DNA of 38,854 bases, taken from positions 1 to 38,854 of the IMG/VR virus record IMGVR_UViG_3300010885_024459; one strand, 5' to 3'. Under the pieces are notes generated by a model that saw only the letters and a list, made by a program, of their open reading frames with translations, was not told the DNA's origin and did not search any database. This document shows, piece by piece, positions 7,529 to 14,408 of this stretch. A program made the position numbers and the translations under genes. This DNA is from a virus. The first letter of the stretch is position 1; each line of letters starts with the position of its first letter.

Positions 7529-7594
7529 TAAATCACCTATGCAATAAACTGAGCCCTGCACGACCGACTGGCGGGAAAATTCCTTTGTTCCCCG

Positions 7595-7789
7595 TCATGC
7601 CGTCCGCAGCCCTGCAATCGTGCAAGGCTCAGTTTCACCCTTCGGAGGAAGTTCTGTGCGTGTAATAATCACATCCCTCGGAGCATCAACACCGATACGC
7701 ACGACACCGGGTTTAATCTGCATCACAGTGATTCGGATGTTTGCACCGATCTGTATGCACTCACGCAACTTCCTTGACAACACCAGCAT
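7595..7789 (-). CDS. csrA: CsrA-type RNA-binding translational regulator
   Basis: The protein has 64 residues against about 61 for the family. The N-terminus MLVLSRK and the block VVRIGVDAPRDV (29-40) match CsrA, and R44, the key RNA-binding arginine of the family, is present. CsrA is a swapped dimer of beta strands that binds GGA motifs in leader RNAs and blocks or promotes translation. A GGGAG ribosome binding site lies just before the start. In a phage it could compete with the host regulator or act on phage leaders, many of which here have GGAG near the start codon. A truncated pseudogene is unlikely because the core is intact. Confidence 0.93.
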   Translation of the reverse strand: MLVLSRKLRECIQIGANIRITVMQIKPGVVRIGVDAPRDVIITRTELPPKGETEPCTIAGLRTA

Positions 7790-7857
7790 TCGAACTCCCT
7801 TTCAAACGATATAAACAGTCCCTACCAGATCCCGAGGAAACGCTCGCTGATGGATCT

Positions 7858-8124
7858 CTACCGCCTTCCATGCAGCGGCAGGGACTCGGTTTCACGAATT
7901 AAAACTACGTACCGAAACACGGCACCCTCTGACACAGCGATGAGGCCACGTCTGCGAAGTCTGCTCACTGTGTAGTTTGTGACTGGCGTTCCGTCCTTCA
8001 GTTGCCAACACAGTTCTCTGTCCCACAATTCAACGTCAGGCATTGCAGCCGTGCGGCGAATTGGTTGAGAACACTGTTCACCAGCCTCTAAACGCTGCAG
8101 CAGTTGGTCTACGGTCACTGACAT
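7858..8124 (-). CDS. Unknown 88-aa early protein
   Basis: I do not recognise this protein. The pattern ELCWQLKDGTPVTNYTVSRLRRRGLIAVSEGAVFRYVVL suggests a winged-helix-like fold with a recognition helix around YTVSRLRRRGLI. It could be a DNA-binding regulator. It is spaced 68 nt from csrA. Confidence 0.5.
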   Translation of the reverse strand: MSVTVDQLLQRLEAGEQCSQPIRRTAAMPDVELWDRELCWQLKDGTPVTNYTVSRLRRRGLIAVSEGAVFRYVVLIRETESLPLHGRR

Positions 8125-8134
8125 CGTTCCGTCC

Positions 8135-8236
8135 TTAGTCTCGGTCGCGTCGTTTATAGAACAGGTTTTCTGCGGTCATTCCCCACACGAGGATTGCACC
8201 AGCTACAGAGCACAGAATCGGTATAAAGTCATCCAT
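8135..8236 (-). CDS. 33-aa single-span membrane peptide
   Basis: The start at 8236 follows a strong GGAGGAAC ribosome binding site, so it is preferred to a longer in-frame version. The peptide has one hydrophobic segment (IPILCSVAGAILVWGM) followed by the basic tail YKRRDRD, giving an N-out/C-in single membrane span. Function is unknown. Confidence 0.55.
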   Translation of the reverse strand: MDDFIPILCSVAGAILVWGMTAENLFYKRRDRD

Positions 8237-8271
8237 GATGTTCCTCCGTGTGTGAAAACTCAGAGCCGGCG

Positions 8272-8577
8272 TTAGCCTTCGGAAACCGCCACCGACTCTG
8301 AGGGTGCTGCCTGGGTAACACACCCAGACAGCGGCGTTGGATCAGTCAGTACAATCGTCAATGCGTGTGAGCGGGACATGTCGACACCACCGGGACCAGC
8401 AAGATGCGCGACCGCTAAGTCCCAGGCTTGCATAGACAGTGTTAATGCGTCGAATGCGTTTCGCTCGATACGTTGCACAAGTGCGGCGTACATCTCGCAC
8501 TTAAACGCGATGTTCAGTGCGACGTGGTCGGGGTACTTCGCATCAGCGGCACGGTCGAAAAGTTCTTTGACAGTCAT
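8272..8577 (-). CDS. Unknown 101-aa early protein
   Basis: I do not recognise this protein. It is largely helical (ELFDRAADAKYPDHVALNIAFKCEMYAALVQRIERNAFDALTLSMQAW). GGAG lies at good spacing before the start. It sits among small early genes, and no catalytic motif is visible. Confidence 0.55.
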   Translation of the reverse strand: MTVKELFDRAADAKYPDHVALNIAFKCEMYAALVQRIERNAFDALTLSMQAWDLAVAHLAGPGGVDMSRSHALTIVLTDPTPLSGCVTQAAPSESVAVSEG

Positions 8578-8595
8578 AGCGGGTTCTCCAGTGAT

Positions 8596-8781
8596 TCAAT
8601 TGCGGTTCTGGAATTTCCAGAACTCTGCCTCGTCGTCGTCGCGGTCGTCTTCACCAGTCAGGTGCGACATGACCTGCTGATAATGTGCCCGCAGCGTGTC
8701 GATATGTCTTCGCTGTTCCGCGACTGCTACGCACAGGCCTGCAGCAAATCCGCAGCCGATGGCTAGAATGGTTGGAAACAT
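8596..8781 (-). CDS. 61-aa membrane-anchored protein
   Basis: The start at 8781 is chosen because AGGAAAG precedes it and it avoids the long overlap that an upstream start would give. Residues 2-20 (FPTILAIGCGFAAGLCVAV) form a membrane anchor, followed by a charged helical and acidic tail (GEDDRDDDEAEF). Function is unknown. Confidence 0.55.
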   Translation of the reverse strand: MFPTILAIGCGFAAGLCVAVAEQRRHIDTLRAHYQQVMSHLTGEDDRDDDEAEFWKFQNRN

Positions 8782-8782
8782 G

Positions 8783-9115
8783 TCAGACTTTCCTGTAAAT
8801 GGTTGCGTTCGAACCAGTGATGCGACAGACGCGGACACCACAACTGACGATCCGACCGTCTCGCACAAGCTCATGCACACGCTTGCGATAGGTTGCAGAA
8901 ATACCGCCGCAACGTGACTGGCTTTCAGTGGCCATTTCCTCTGCGGTCATCGGGTAGCCAGACAGTTTGAGAGTGTCCAGCATTGCCAACTGAGATGGCC
9001 CGACCTTTGGTGCAACCTGAGCGGCGGCCATGTGACTGGTGTCGGGGTCGACGTCCCTTGACCGCTTGTGCTGCGGTTCTGCAGGTCCGACGTCAAACAG
9101 TGTTCGCTGATTCAT
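8783..9115 (-). CDS. Winged-helix-like small phage protein
   Basis: The protein has 110 residues. The stretch DPDTSHMAAAQVAPKVGPSQLAMLDTLKLSGYPMTAEEMATESQSRCGGISATYRKRVHELVRDGRIV has the pattern of small phage winged-helix proteins in which a helix-turn-helix is followed by a beta wing. A DNA-binding role is likely. The start overlaps the preceding stop by 4 nt. Confidence 0.6.
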   Translation of the reverse strand: MNQRTLFDVGPAEPQHKRSRDVDPDTSHMAAAQVAPKVGPSQLAMLDTLKLSGYPMTAEEMATESQSRCGGISATYRKRVHELVRDGRIVSCGVRVCRITGSNATIYRKV

Positions 9116-9729
9116 TCTGCGGACTCCTGCTGAATATCCACAAGAAGCGACTGCAGCATTTGAATAAAGCTCTGCAGTTTCTGGTGCGACAGGTACTCGC
9201 CAGCAATCTCCATAATTTTTGAGCGGTCTTCGTCGAGACGTTCCGCCAAGATGAACGAGGTTACCTTCTGTTTTGGCTTCGATTCCTTAACCTTCACAGA
9301 CGACTGTTTTTCTGGCGTCTCAGGTTCCCGAGCCGTCACCTCAATCGGCGCGTCGCAGGATTCAGCGGAGTTGAGCGACTGTTGCTTTTTTACGTCAGTG
9401 TCATCGTGCGTCGGCTCTGACATTTCAGCCAGCAGCGATCTGACTGACCTGTTTTCCAAAACGCTACCGCTGTAGCGTTTTGAAATCTGCATGTATCGAC
9501 GGGCGAGCGACTGATGATAGTTCCAGTTTGCCTCCAGCCATTCTTCCCATTGGCCGTGGGCGATCTGTTCTTTCGCTGCGGCCAGTGCCTTGCCAGCCAG
9601 TAGAGCGGCCTCAGCGGTAGTTTTGGCTCGCTGTTCGGCCTGCTTTGCGGCATCGTTTGCGAGTTCTGCAAGCAGCTCCGGAGCCATTGCGGAAAGCGAT
9701 TCGGTGGAAAGGGTGGCAACAGTGCTCAT
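9112..9729 (-). CDS. DUF3102-like coiled protein
   Basis: The start at 9729 follows a good GGAGG site and overlaps the HNH stop as ATGA, giving 205 residues. The N-terminal half (GKALAAAKEQIAHGQWEEWLEANWNYHQSLARRYMQISKRY) matches the DUF3102 pattern seen in phage and plasmid proteins, often linked to partition or nucleoid-like functions. The middle is polar linker and the C-terminus is helical. The precise role is unknown. Confidence 0.6.
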   Translation of the reverse strand: MSTVATLSTESLSAMAPELLAELANDAAKQAEQRAKTTAEAALLAGKALAAAKEQIAHGQWEEWLEANWNYHQSLARRYMQISKRYSGSVLENRSVRSLLAEMSEPTHDDTDVKKQQSLNSAESCDAPIEVTAREPETPEKQSSVKVKESKPKQKVTSFILAERLDEDRSKIMEIAGEYLSHQKLQSFIQMLQSLLVDIQQESAE

Positions 9730-10250
9730 TCTGTTGCCTCCGTGGTTACATGTTTCCAACTCTTTCCGTAACAAACAGAGGCCACTGTTTTTTCTGTAAG
9801 CCCCAAATGCCTCGCTATTCTTCTGTATCCAAACTTATTTGGAACATATAAAGAACGTATTGTTCGCACGATGTCATCTGTGAGTTTTGCGTGGGAACAT
9901 TGCTCACCGAAGCGTTTATAGTCTGACGACTTATCGCCAATGTGTGCATGACGCATATTTTCTGCGTTGGTTCCGAGCGCCAAATGTGAGGGGTTCACAC
10001 ACGGCCTGCAGTCGCACATGTGCATGACGAGCAAGCCTAAAGGAACTCCGATTCCATCGTTCGCTATACGCCAACTGGCAACGTGGGCATCGATCTTATG
10101 TCCATCGATTTTAAACGCTCCGTATCCGTTGCGTTGGACTGCTCCAGTCCAGATCATGCATCCGGTAGATGCAGAGACGGTTTTGGAAAAAAACCGGTCC
10201 CTTAATTCGTTGGTGACGACGAAGACCTCGCGGAGTGTGCGAGTGCTCAT
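9726..10250 (-). CDS. HNH homing-type endonuclease with C-terminal helix-turn-helix
   Basis: The protein has 174 residues. The pattern WTGAVQRNGYGAFKIDGHKIDAHVASW followed by HMCDCRPCVNPSHLALGTNAENM (77-99) is that of phage HNH (His-Me finger) endonucleases with a zinc-binding cluster. H77 and N86/H89 are the expected catalytic and metal residues. Residues about 122-168 form a helix-turn-helix of the kind that sets target specificity in free-standing homing enzymes. GGAGG precedes the start. It may be a selfish gene inserted in the operon. Confidence 0.85.
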   Translation of the reverse strand: MSTRTLREVFVVTNELRDRFFSKTVSASTGCMIWTGAVQRNGYGAFKIDGHKIDAHVASWRIANDGIGVPLGLLVMHMCDCRPCVNPSHLALGTNAENMRHAHIGDKSSDYKRFGEQCSHAKLTDDIVRTIRSLYVPNKFGYRRIARHLGLTEKTVASVCYGKSWKHVTTEATE

Positions 10251-10290
10251 ATCAGCCTCCGTGCAGCCATCGCTGCCAATGAGTCACCAG

Positions 10291-10311
10291 TTATCCGGAA
10301 GTTCCGGATAA
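10291..10311. promoter_or_regulatory. Perfect 10-bp inverted repeat, operator-like
   Basis: TTATCCGGAA at 10291-10300 and TTCCGGATAA at 10302-10311 are perfect complements around a single G. The site is 41 bp before the HNH start, in the spacer between the two leftward genes. Single-base-centre palindromes of this size are typical of dimeric regulator sites. Confidence 0.5.
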
Positions 10312-10393
10312 GTCGACAATTGCCGACGGCGACAAGTCTCAAAACAAAAACCAGTGATTGAGTTATCAGGCTCATTCACTGGCGTGCATGTTC

Positions 10394-10407
10394 TACCGCG
10401 TGCGGTA
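10394..10407. promoter_or_regulatory. Operator-like dyad, copy 1
   Basis: TACCGC-GT-GCGGTA is a perfect 6-bp dyad. It lies just downstream of the helix-turn-helix gene. A near copy lies upstream of that gene at 10625-10638, so the two flank it. Confidence 0.5.
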
Positions 10408-10418
10408 ATTTGTCAACA

Positions 10419-10607
10419 TCAAGCAGATACTTTTTTTCTGCGATCTGGAAGATTTTTTATTTTGCGTACATCGTCTGGCGTTAAAACGCGGTCCCTGCCT
10501 AGCAAAACGCCAATTTCATGTTCTCGGCAAATTTGACGGATTCTGCCGTCAGTGACGCCAAGTTGCTCTGCGACCTGCTGAACTGAAAAGAATTGTTGCG
10601 TTGCCAT
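10419..10607 (-). CDS. MerR/excisionase-like helix-turn-helix protein
   Basis: The protein has 62 residues from the ATG at 10607, chosen because GGAG lies 7 bases before it, whereas the ATG six bases upstream would be too close. The sequence FFSVQQVAEQLGVTDGRIRQICREHEIG fits the MerR-like DNA-binding motif of helix_turn_helix_17 excisionases. It is the first gene of the leftward operon. Two near-identical dyads flank it, suggesting autoregulation. It could be the excisionase for the integrase across the control region or the early-operon regulator. Confidence 0.7.
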   Translation of the reverse strand: MATQQFFSVQQVAEQLGVTDGRIRQICREHEIGVLLGRDRVLTPDDVRKIKNLPDRRKKVSA

Positions 10608-10624
10608 AATCATGCTCCGTAAAG

Positions 10625-10638
10625 TACCTCATGCGGTA
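10625..10638. promoter_or_regulatory. Operator-like dyad, copy 2
   Basis: TACCTC-AT-GCGGTA matches copy 1 at 12 of 14 positions and keeps the half-site GCGGTA. It lies 18 bp upstream of the helix-turn-helix start, where a bound protein would affect its expression. Confidence 0.5.
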
Positions 10639-10650
10639 ACCCATGTCTAC

Positions 10651-10745
10651 GAAAAAAGAGGGTGCAGATTCTGATATCTCCCGAGACTTGTGATTCAGGG
10701 AGCGATGTGGCCTCGCGGCAAAATCAATCTGCACTCTCTTTTTTC
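10651..10745. terminator. 20-bp inverted repeat with A and T tracts, bidirectional terminator-like
   Basis: The arms at 10651-10670 and 10726-10745 are complementary at 19 of 20 positions. On the plus-strand RNA the exception is a G-U pair, giving a continuous 20-bp helix. The outer ends are A6 and T6 tracts, so either orientation would end in a U run. The 55-nt loop contains a second pairing, CTCCC 10678-10682 with GGGAG 10698-10702. It lies between tRNA-Leu and the helix-turn-helix gene and could terminate tRNA transcription. It could also be a small structured RNA. Confidence 0.6.
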
Positions 10746-10747
10746 AT

Positions 10748-10829
10748 TTCCCTCGACTGGACTCGAACCAGCATGAGTTTCCTCACACGCTCCTGAAGCG
10801 TGCGTGTCTACCAATTCCACCACGAGGGA
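10748..10829 (-). tRNA. tRNA-Leu (anticodon CAG)
   Basis: On the minus strand the acceptor TCCCTCG pairs with CGAGGGA. The anticodon stem CACGC/GCGTG carries the loop TTCAGGA with anticodon CAG, which reads CUG leucine. A long variable arm (TGAG, GAAA, CTCA) and the T loop TTCGAGT mark a class II leucine tRNA. The discriminator base is A, as in leucine tRNAs, and no CCA is encoded. It lies between the early operon and the integrase. Confidence 0.95.
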
Positions 10830-10930
10830 GTGTTGTTTTGCAGGCAACCGCGCTAGCTTGCAGTAGCGTTCACGTTTCGTTTTACCAGTGTTTTTCCTAT
10901 TCAAACCGTTATTGTCGGGAGCCTACTGAC

Positions 10931-10945
10931 GTGCTCCTGAAGCAC
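10931..10945. other. Hairpin repeating the tRNA-Leu anticodon core; possible attP core
   Basis: GTGCT pairs with AGCAC around CCTGA. Its middle GCTCCTGAAGC at 10933-10943 is identical to 10789-10799, the anticodon loop of tRNA-Leu. It lies 140 bp upstream of the integrase start. Integrases often use anticodon stem-loops as crossover sites, so this is a candidate attachment core; the length shared is only 11 bp. Confidence 0.4.
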
Positions 10946-11084
10946 CTTAGCACTAAGGGTAGGGGTGACCACTACACAAGGCTGTTTGAGTGGTTTTGTC
11001 TGGCCGGTTTTTCGTAGCCATTACGATCTATTCGGCATCAGGACAATATTTGGACGGAGTCTCTGCCACCCGTGGAGACAAGTA

Positions 11085-11951
11085 ATGAGACTTTTTGCTT
11101 TTTCGCAGCAGTACGTTCAGTCGCGAGGACTACAGAAGACCCCAATCTATTCCGCCTCTCGCTTTGTCAAACTGATCGCCGATATGGACGTTGGGCGAAT
11201 CACAGAGAAACATCTCAGTGAGTTTCGTACGAAAGCACTGGCCGCCGGTCTCAGCCCTCACACAGTGAAGGGATCACTGAAAGACCTGCGAACGCTTATC
11301 AGGTCCACCGGCAGGCAAATTAAGGTTGAGCGTGTAAAGGTTCCGCAGCCTGATCCGCACCCAGTGCCACACTCTCACATTGATTTCATCTGGCCGTGCT
11401 TGTCGCTTTGGGCTCAGCAGTGGCTGGTGTTTGCACTGTGGACTGCTGCCAGGCTGGACGACGTCATCAGGCTACAGCAGCAATTGACAGCGACAAGTTC
11501 AACGCTGGCGATGACTGCATCCAAGACAGGACATCGTCACGAATGGCCAGTGCCGACGTGGCTGCATCCGTGGCTAAATCCGCAGCGTTTGCCCTATGGA
11601 AAAAACTACGACTGGTCGGGGCATCAGGTACGTCAATCGTTGCGGGCGGCGTCTGAGTGCTGCGGAATTCCTGACGTGCTGCCAAATCATGTGAGGGACA
11701 GAGCACTTACGGAATGGTCACGAGCAGACCACACAGCGTGCGAGGTGCTGCACGGTCAGTCGCTCGGGACGCTGCGGCATTATCTGAGCCCCTTGGAAAT
11801 CCTGTCGGCTGCAGCTCCACGAGTGAAACTGCCAGCATCCTTTGGTGCGTCGACAGATTCGACGTCCCGATTGATTGATAGTTTTAATCGTTTAGACCCC
11901 AGTGCCCAAGGACTCATCGTCGACACAACTGAGCGTTTAGCCCGCTCATAG
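11085..11951 (+). CDS. int: Tyrosine recombinase (phage integrase)
   Basis: The start at 11085 is chosen because GGAG lies 7 bases before it; a GTG at 10965 would add an unlikely 40-residue tail. The product has 289 residues with an N-terminal SAM-like core-binding domain (SQQYVQSRG...). The catalytic domain keeps R123 (AARLDDVIRL), K147 (TASKTGH), R204 within NHVRDR, H223 and the nucleophile Y233 (RHYLSP). At the position of the first catalytic His of HxxR the best alignment has Asn201, with His202 next to it. The enzyme would integrate and excise the phage. It is read away from the leftward early operon. Confidence 0.85.
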   Translation: MRLFAFSQQYVQSRGLQKTPIYSASRFVKLIADMDVGRITEKHLSEFRTKALAAGLSPHTVKGSLKDLRTLIRSTGRQIKVERVKVPQPDPHPVPHSHIDFIWPCLSLWAQQWLVFALWTAARLDDVIRLQQQLTATSSTLAMTASKTGHRHEWPVPTWLHPWLNPQRLPYGKNYDWSGHQVRQSLRAASECCGIPDVLPNHVRDRALTEWSRADHTACEVLHGQSLGTLRHYLSPLEILSAAAPRVKLPASFGASTDSTSRLIDSFNRLDPSAQGLIVDTTERLARS

Positions 11952-11961
11952 GTTATTGCTA

Positions 11962-11989
11962 TTGACATCAACGCCGCCGGCGGTACAGT
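11962..11989 (+). promoter_or_regulatory. Candidate promoter of the rightward operon
   Basis: TTGACA at 11962-11967 and TACAGT at 11984-11989 are 16 bp apart and lie downstream of the integrase stop and upstream of the first rightward gene. The spacer holds the perfect palindrome CCGCCGGCGG at 11974-11983, which could be an operator or a coincidence. Confidence 0.4.
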
Positions 11990-12092
11990 CCCCGCCAGCC
12001 GTTCAAGATGCACGGTTAAGCACTTACGCAAAATTCCATCAATGGAACAACAGCCCTGACTGTGTCGGGGTCGCTTGTTGATTGCGTAATCG

Positions 12093-12284
12093 ATGCGAGA
12101 ACACACATCAAAATCCGGTTTGATCAAACGACCGGATAACTACGTCCCGACTGCTGAAGAACAGGCCGAGCAGGAAGCGATTCGCCGACAAATCGACGAA
12201 GAACGCACCGCAATCGACTGCATCGATCAACGCGGTCAATATCGACATCCGCGAAAGTTTACGCTCCGGGAGGTAATGCGATGA
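12093..12284 (+). CDS. Unknown 63-aa charged protein
   Basis: I do not recognise this protein. It is highly charged, with a helical middle EEQAEQEAIRRQIDEERTAIDCIDQRGQ, and overlaps the next start by 4 nt (ATGA). No clear Shine-Dalgarno site is seen before its ATG, so its start is less certain. Confidence 0.5.
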   Translation: MREHTSKSGLIKRPDNYVPTAEEQAEQEAIRRQIDEERTAIDCIDQRGQYRHPRKFTLREVMR

Positions 12285-12694
12285 AGTGGTATTTGTGGGT
12301 TATCGTCGCTGGTTTTCTTTGCGGTCTGACAGGCTGCGATGCCTCAGAGCAAACCGGCGTGTCAATCGATTTTCAGAAACTCAACTGGCAGACAATCGCA
12401 ATCCTCGGTGCGGCACTGTTGACGCCGTTTCAGTCGCTTCTGAAGCCGGTGCTGACGGCATTGCAGCCAATCATCAACATCCTGCAGAAGCTCGGAATAC
12501 TGCGGAAACCCGCAACACCAGACGACACGCCGAACGAACTGACGATAGCGGAATTCATCGCGATCTTGACGGACCTGCTCAGCAAGACCAGCGATCCCGC
12601 ATTGAAGGCGCAGATACTCGGGCTGATATCGACGGCTGCTGGCGTTGCACCTGAGGTCAAGGGGGTGGCAAGTGCCAGCAGCAAAAGCAAGTGA
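12281..12694 (+). CDS. Small lipoprotein
   Basis: The protein has 137 residues. Its N-terminus is a lipoprotein signal: basic start, hydrophobic WVIVAGFLCG, and lipobox LTGC with Cys19. After cleavage the lipid-modified Cys would anchor the protein to a membrane. The remainder is helical with a long amphipathic LTPFQSLLKPVLTALQPIINILQKLG stretch. Phage lipoproteins often block superinfection or act in lysis (spanin-like), but there is no second membrane motif to prove either. Confidence 0.6.
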   Translation: MKWYLWVIVAGFLCGLTGCDASEQTGVSIDFQKLNWQTIAILGAALLTPFQSLLKPVLTALQPIINILQKLGILRKPATPDDTPNELTIAEFIAILTDLLSKTSDPALKAQILGLISTAAGVAPEVKGVASASSKSK

Positions 12695-13049
12695 GCAGCC
12701 GGAATCGAATCCGCTGCTGTTGTTTATTCTGGTAGTGGCTGGCGTCTGGTTTTTTAACCGAGACGCGGCACCGACACCAGACCCACAACCACCGGCACCA
12801 GTTGTCAAGGATGTCTTGACGACTGCCTACGAGGCAGATCGCGTGACTCAGATTGCAGTGCTGCGGGAACTTGCACAGCAGCCGTTTGATGGTGCGACGG
12901 ACGATGGGCGATTGAAGGCTGGTGAATGGTTTACTCGGCAGCGGTTTCGTAGTCGGGCTGATGACTTCGGAGCCTATACCGACGCAGTCGCGGAAGCTAT
13001 TGCGACGAACACAGAGAGCGACCTGGCTGCGAAACTGGAGCAAAAGTAA
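12672..13049 (+). CDS. Single-span membrane protein
   Basis: The GTG at 12672 is preferred because a GGGGG run lies about 7 bases before it; an earlier TTG is possible. The product has a hydrophobic segment (LLLFILVVAGVWFF) near residue 15, then the Pro-rich stretch PTPDPQPPAP and a charged soluble domain. It overlaps the lipoprotein gene by 23 nt. An inner-membrane protein partnering the lipoprotein (spanin-like arrangement) is a possibility only. Confidence 0.55.
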   Translation: MPAAKASEQPESNPLLLFILVVAGVWFFNRDAAPTPDPQPPAPVVKDVLTTAYEADRVTQIAVLRELAQQPFDGATDDGRLKAGEWFTRQRFRSRADDFGAYTDAVAEAIATNTESDLAAKLEQK

Positions 13050-13118
13050 AGAAGAAAACCCCGCAACAGCGTCAACTGTTCGGGGAAGTGGTCCAAAACT
13101 TTTAGGGAGTTCTGAACG

Positions 13119-13598
13119 ATGATGATTCGACAGTGTGAAATCGGTTTTGTCAATAGCCCTATGGTACAGGTCGGAGTGAGTTTTTCGGACGGAAAGCACA
13201 AGCATGCAGTGTTCAAATGCCGGTGTGGCAAAAGAAAAATCTTACGAATCGATCATGTGAAGTCAGGTAGAACACAAAATTGCGGGTGTAAGTATGGTGC
13301 GTCTACTCATCGACAATCATATTCACGAGTGTATCGAGTATGGCAGGGAATGAACCAACGTTGCGGTAATAAAAAAGCTGCAAACTTTCCTCGATATGGT
13401 GGGCGTGGAATTACAGTCTGTGAGGAATGGAAAAAGTCTTTCGAGCAATTTTTAAGTGACATGGGTGAGCCAGAACACTCAGAAATGCAACTGGACAGAA
13501 TTGACAACAATCGAGGTTACTGCAAAACGAATTGTCGCTGGGTGACTCGGTCTGAAAACCAACAAAACCGAAGAAATAGCAAGCGGAATGCACGATGA
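13119..13598 (+). CDS. HNH homing-type endonuclease
   Basis: The protein has 159 residues. It carries a zinc-type cluster with KCRCGKRK and NCGC near residues 33-57. The core VYRVWQGMNQRC...YGGRGITVCEEW...LDRIDNNRGYCKTNCRWVT (71-143) is the standard phage HNH/AP2-like pattern of free-standing homing endonucleases. It is flanked by the membrane-protein and peptidase genes with an ATGA overlap to the latter. It probably is a selfish gene. Confidence 0.8.
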   Translation: MMIRQCEIGFVNSPMVQVGVSFSDGKHKHAVFKCRCGKRKILRIDHVKSGRTQNCGCKYGASTHRQSYSRVYRVWQGMNQRCGNKKAANFPRYGGRGITVCEEWKKSFEQFLSDMGEPEHSEMQLDRIDNNRGYCKTNCRWVTRSENQQNRRNSKRNAR

Positions 13599-14407
13599 GT
13601 GATTTTACAGGCTACATACCAGAAAACGAGGACCGTGACTTTCTTCAGTCGCTGACAGGCGGTGAGGAAATTTTGCGGCTCGTCGGTCAATATGAGGAAC
13701 AAACACTCGACCCGCGCCAGCTGATTCGCGTCGAGAACCAAGCGAATATGGGCAGCTGCGCCGGGCATTCGCTGTCGTCAAATCTGGAGTGGATTTACTG
13801 TCTGGCAACTCGCGGGCAAATCGTACAACTCAGTCGGATGGCTGGGTATATCCTCGCACAAAACGAAAACGGAATCCGCACAGATTCTGGTTCGACCATA
13901 AGTGCCGGCGTCAAAGTCGCATTGCGGGACGGTTTGCCTGAGGAACGCCTGTGGCCGTATCCCGCGTCATACACTCGGCAGATGCCCAACAATGATTGGC
14001 AGCAGAACGCTAAGCAATATGTGATTCAGAAGGCTGTCAAGATCACATCATTCGAACAGTGGCAAACATGGCTGGGATCCGGGCAGGGTGGAATTCACAC
14101 CGGTATCAGTTGGGGCAGCTCAATGAATAAGGCGGTTGTAGAGACGTTCAATGCCGGCGGTGGTGGTCATTCAATCGCAGCCCTGTGCTTGTCAGACCGA
14201 AAGAACGCTGCTGGCGAACATTATTCGTGGATCGCAAACAGTTGGTCGGAATCGTTCGGCACGAAGGGCTGGCAAGAATGGAGCCCGACGGCGATTCGCC
14301 AGATGTTGCAGCATCAGTTCACTGTGTTCGTGGGTCTTTCCGATATGCCAAACGTCAAGCCGCGTGAGTTCACTCTGGCGGATCTGAAGAAGTCTCTAAG
14401 GATCTGA
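13595..14407 (+). CDS. Papain-like (C1 family) cysteine peptidase
   Basis: The protein has 270 residues. Q49 and C55 in NQANMGSCAGHSLS, H192 in GGGGHSIAAL and N215 in ANSWSESFG match the oxyanion-hole Gln and the Cys-His-Asn triad of papain-like peptidases. There is no signal peptide, so the enzyme may act inside the cell or on the virion. It is coupled to the HNH gene by a 4-nt overlap and followed by a lipoprotein gene. It could cleave host proteins or virion proteins; the substrate is not indicated. Confidence 0.8.
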   Translation: MSDFTGYIPENEDRDFLQSLTGGEEILRLVGQYEEQTLDPRQLIRVENQANMGSCAGHSLSSNLEWIYCLATRGQIVQLSRMAGYILAQNENGIRTDSGSTISAGVKVALRDGLPEERLWPYPASYTRQMPNNDWQQNAKQYVIQKAVKITSFEQWQTWLGSGQGGIHTGISWGSSMNKAVVETFNAGGGGHSIAALCLSDRKNAAGEHYSWIANSWSESFGTKGWQEWSPTAIRQMLQHQFTVFVGLSDMPNVKPREFTLADLKKSLRI

Positions 14408-14408
14408 T

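Noticed and set aside
12362-12808. Open frame on the minus strand across lipoprotein genes
   Set aside because: The lipobox, signal peptide and coupling of the plus-strand genes explain the region; this is a shadow.
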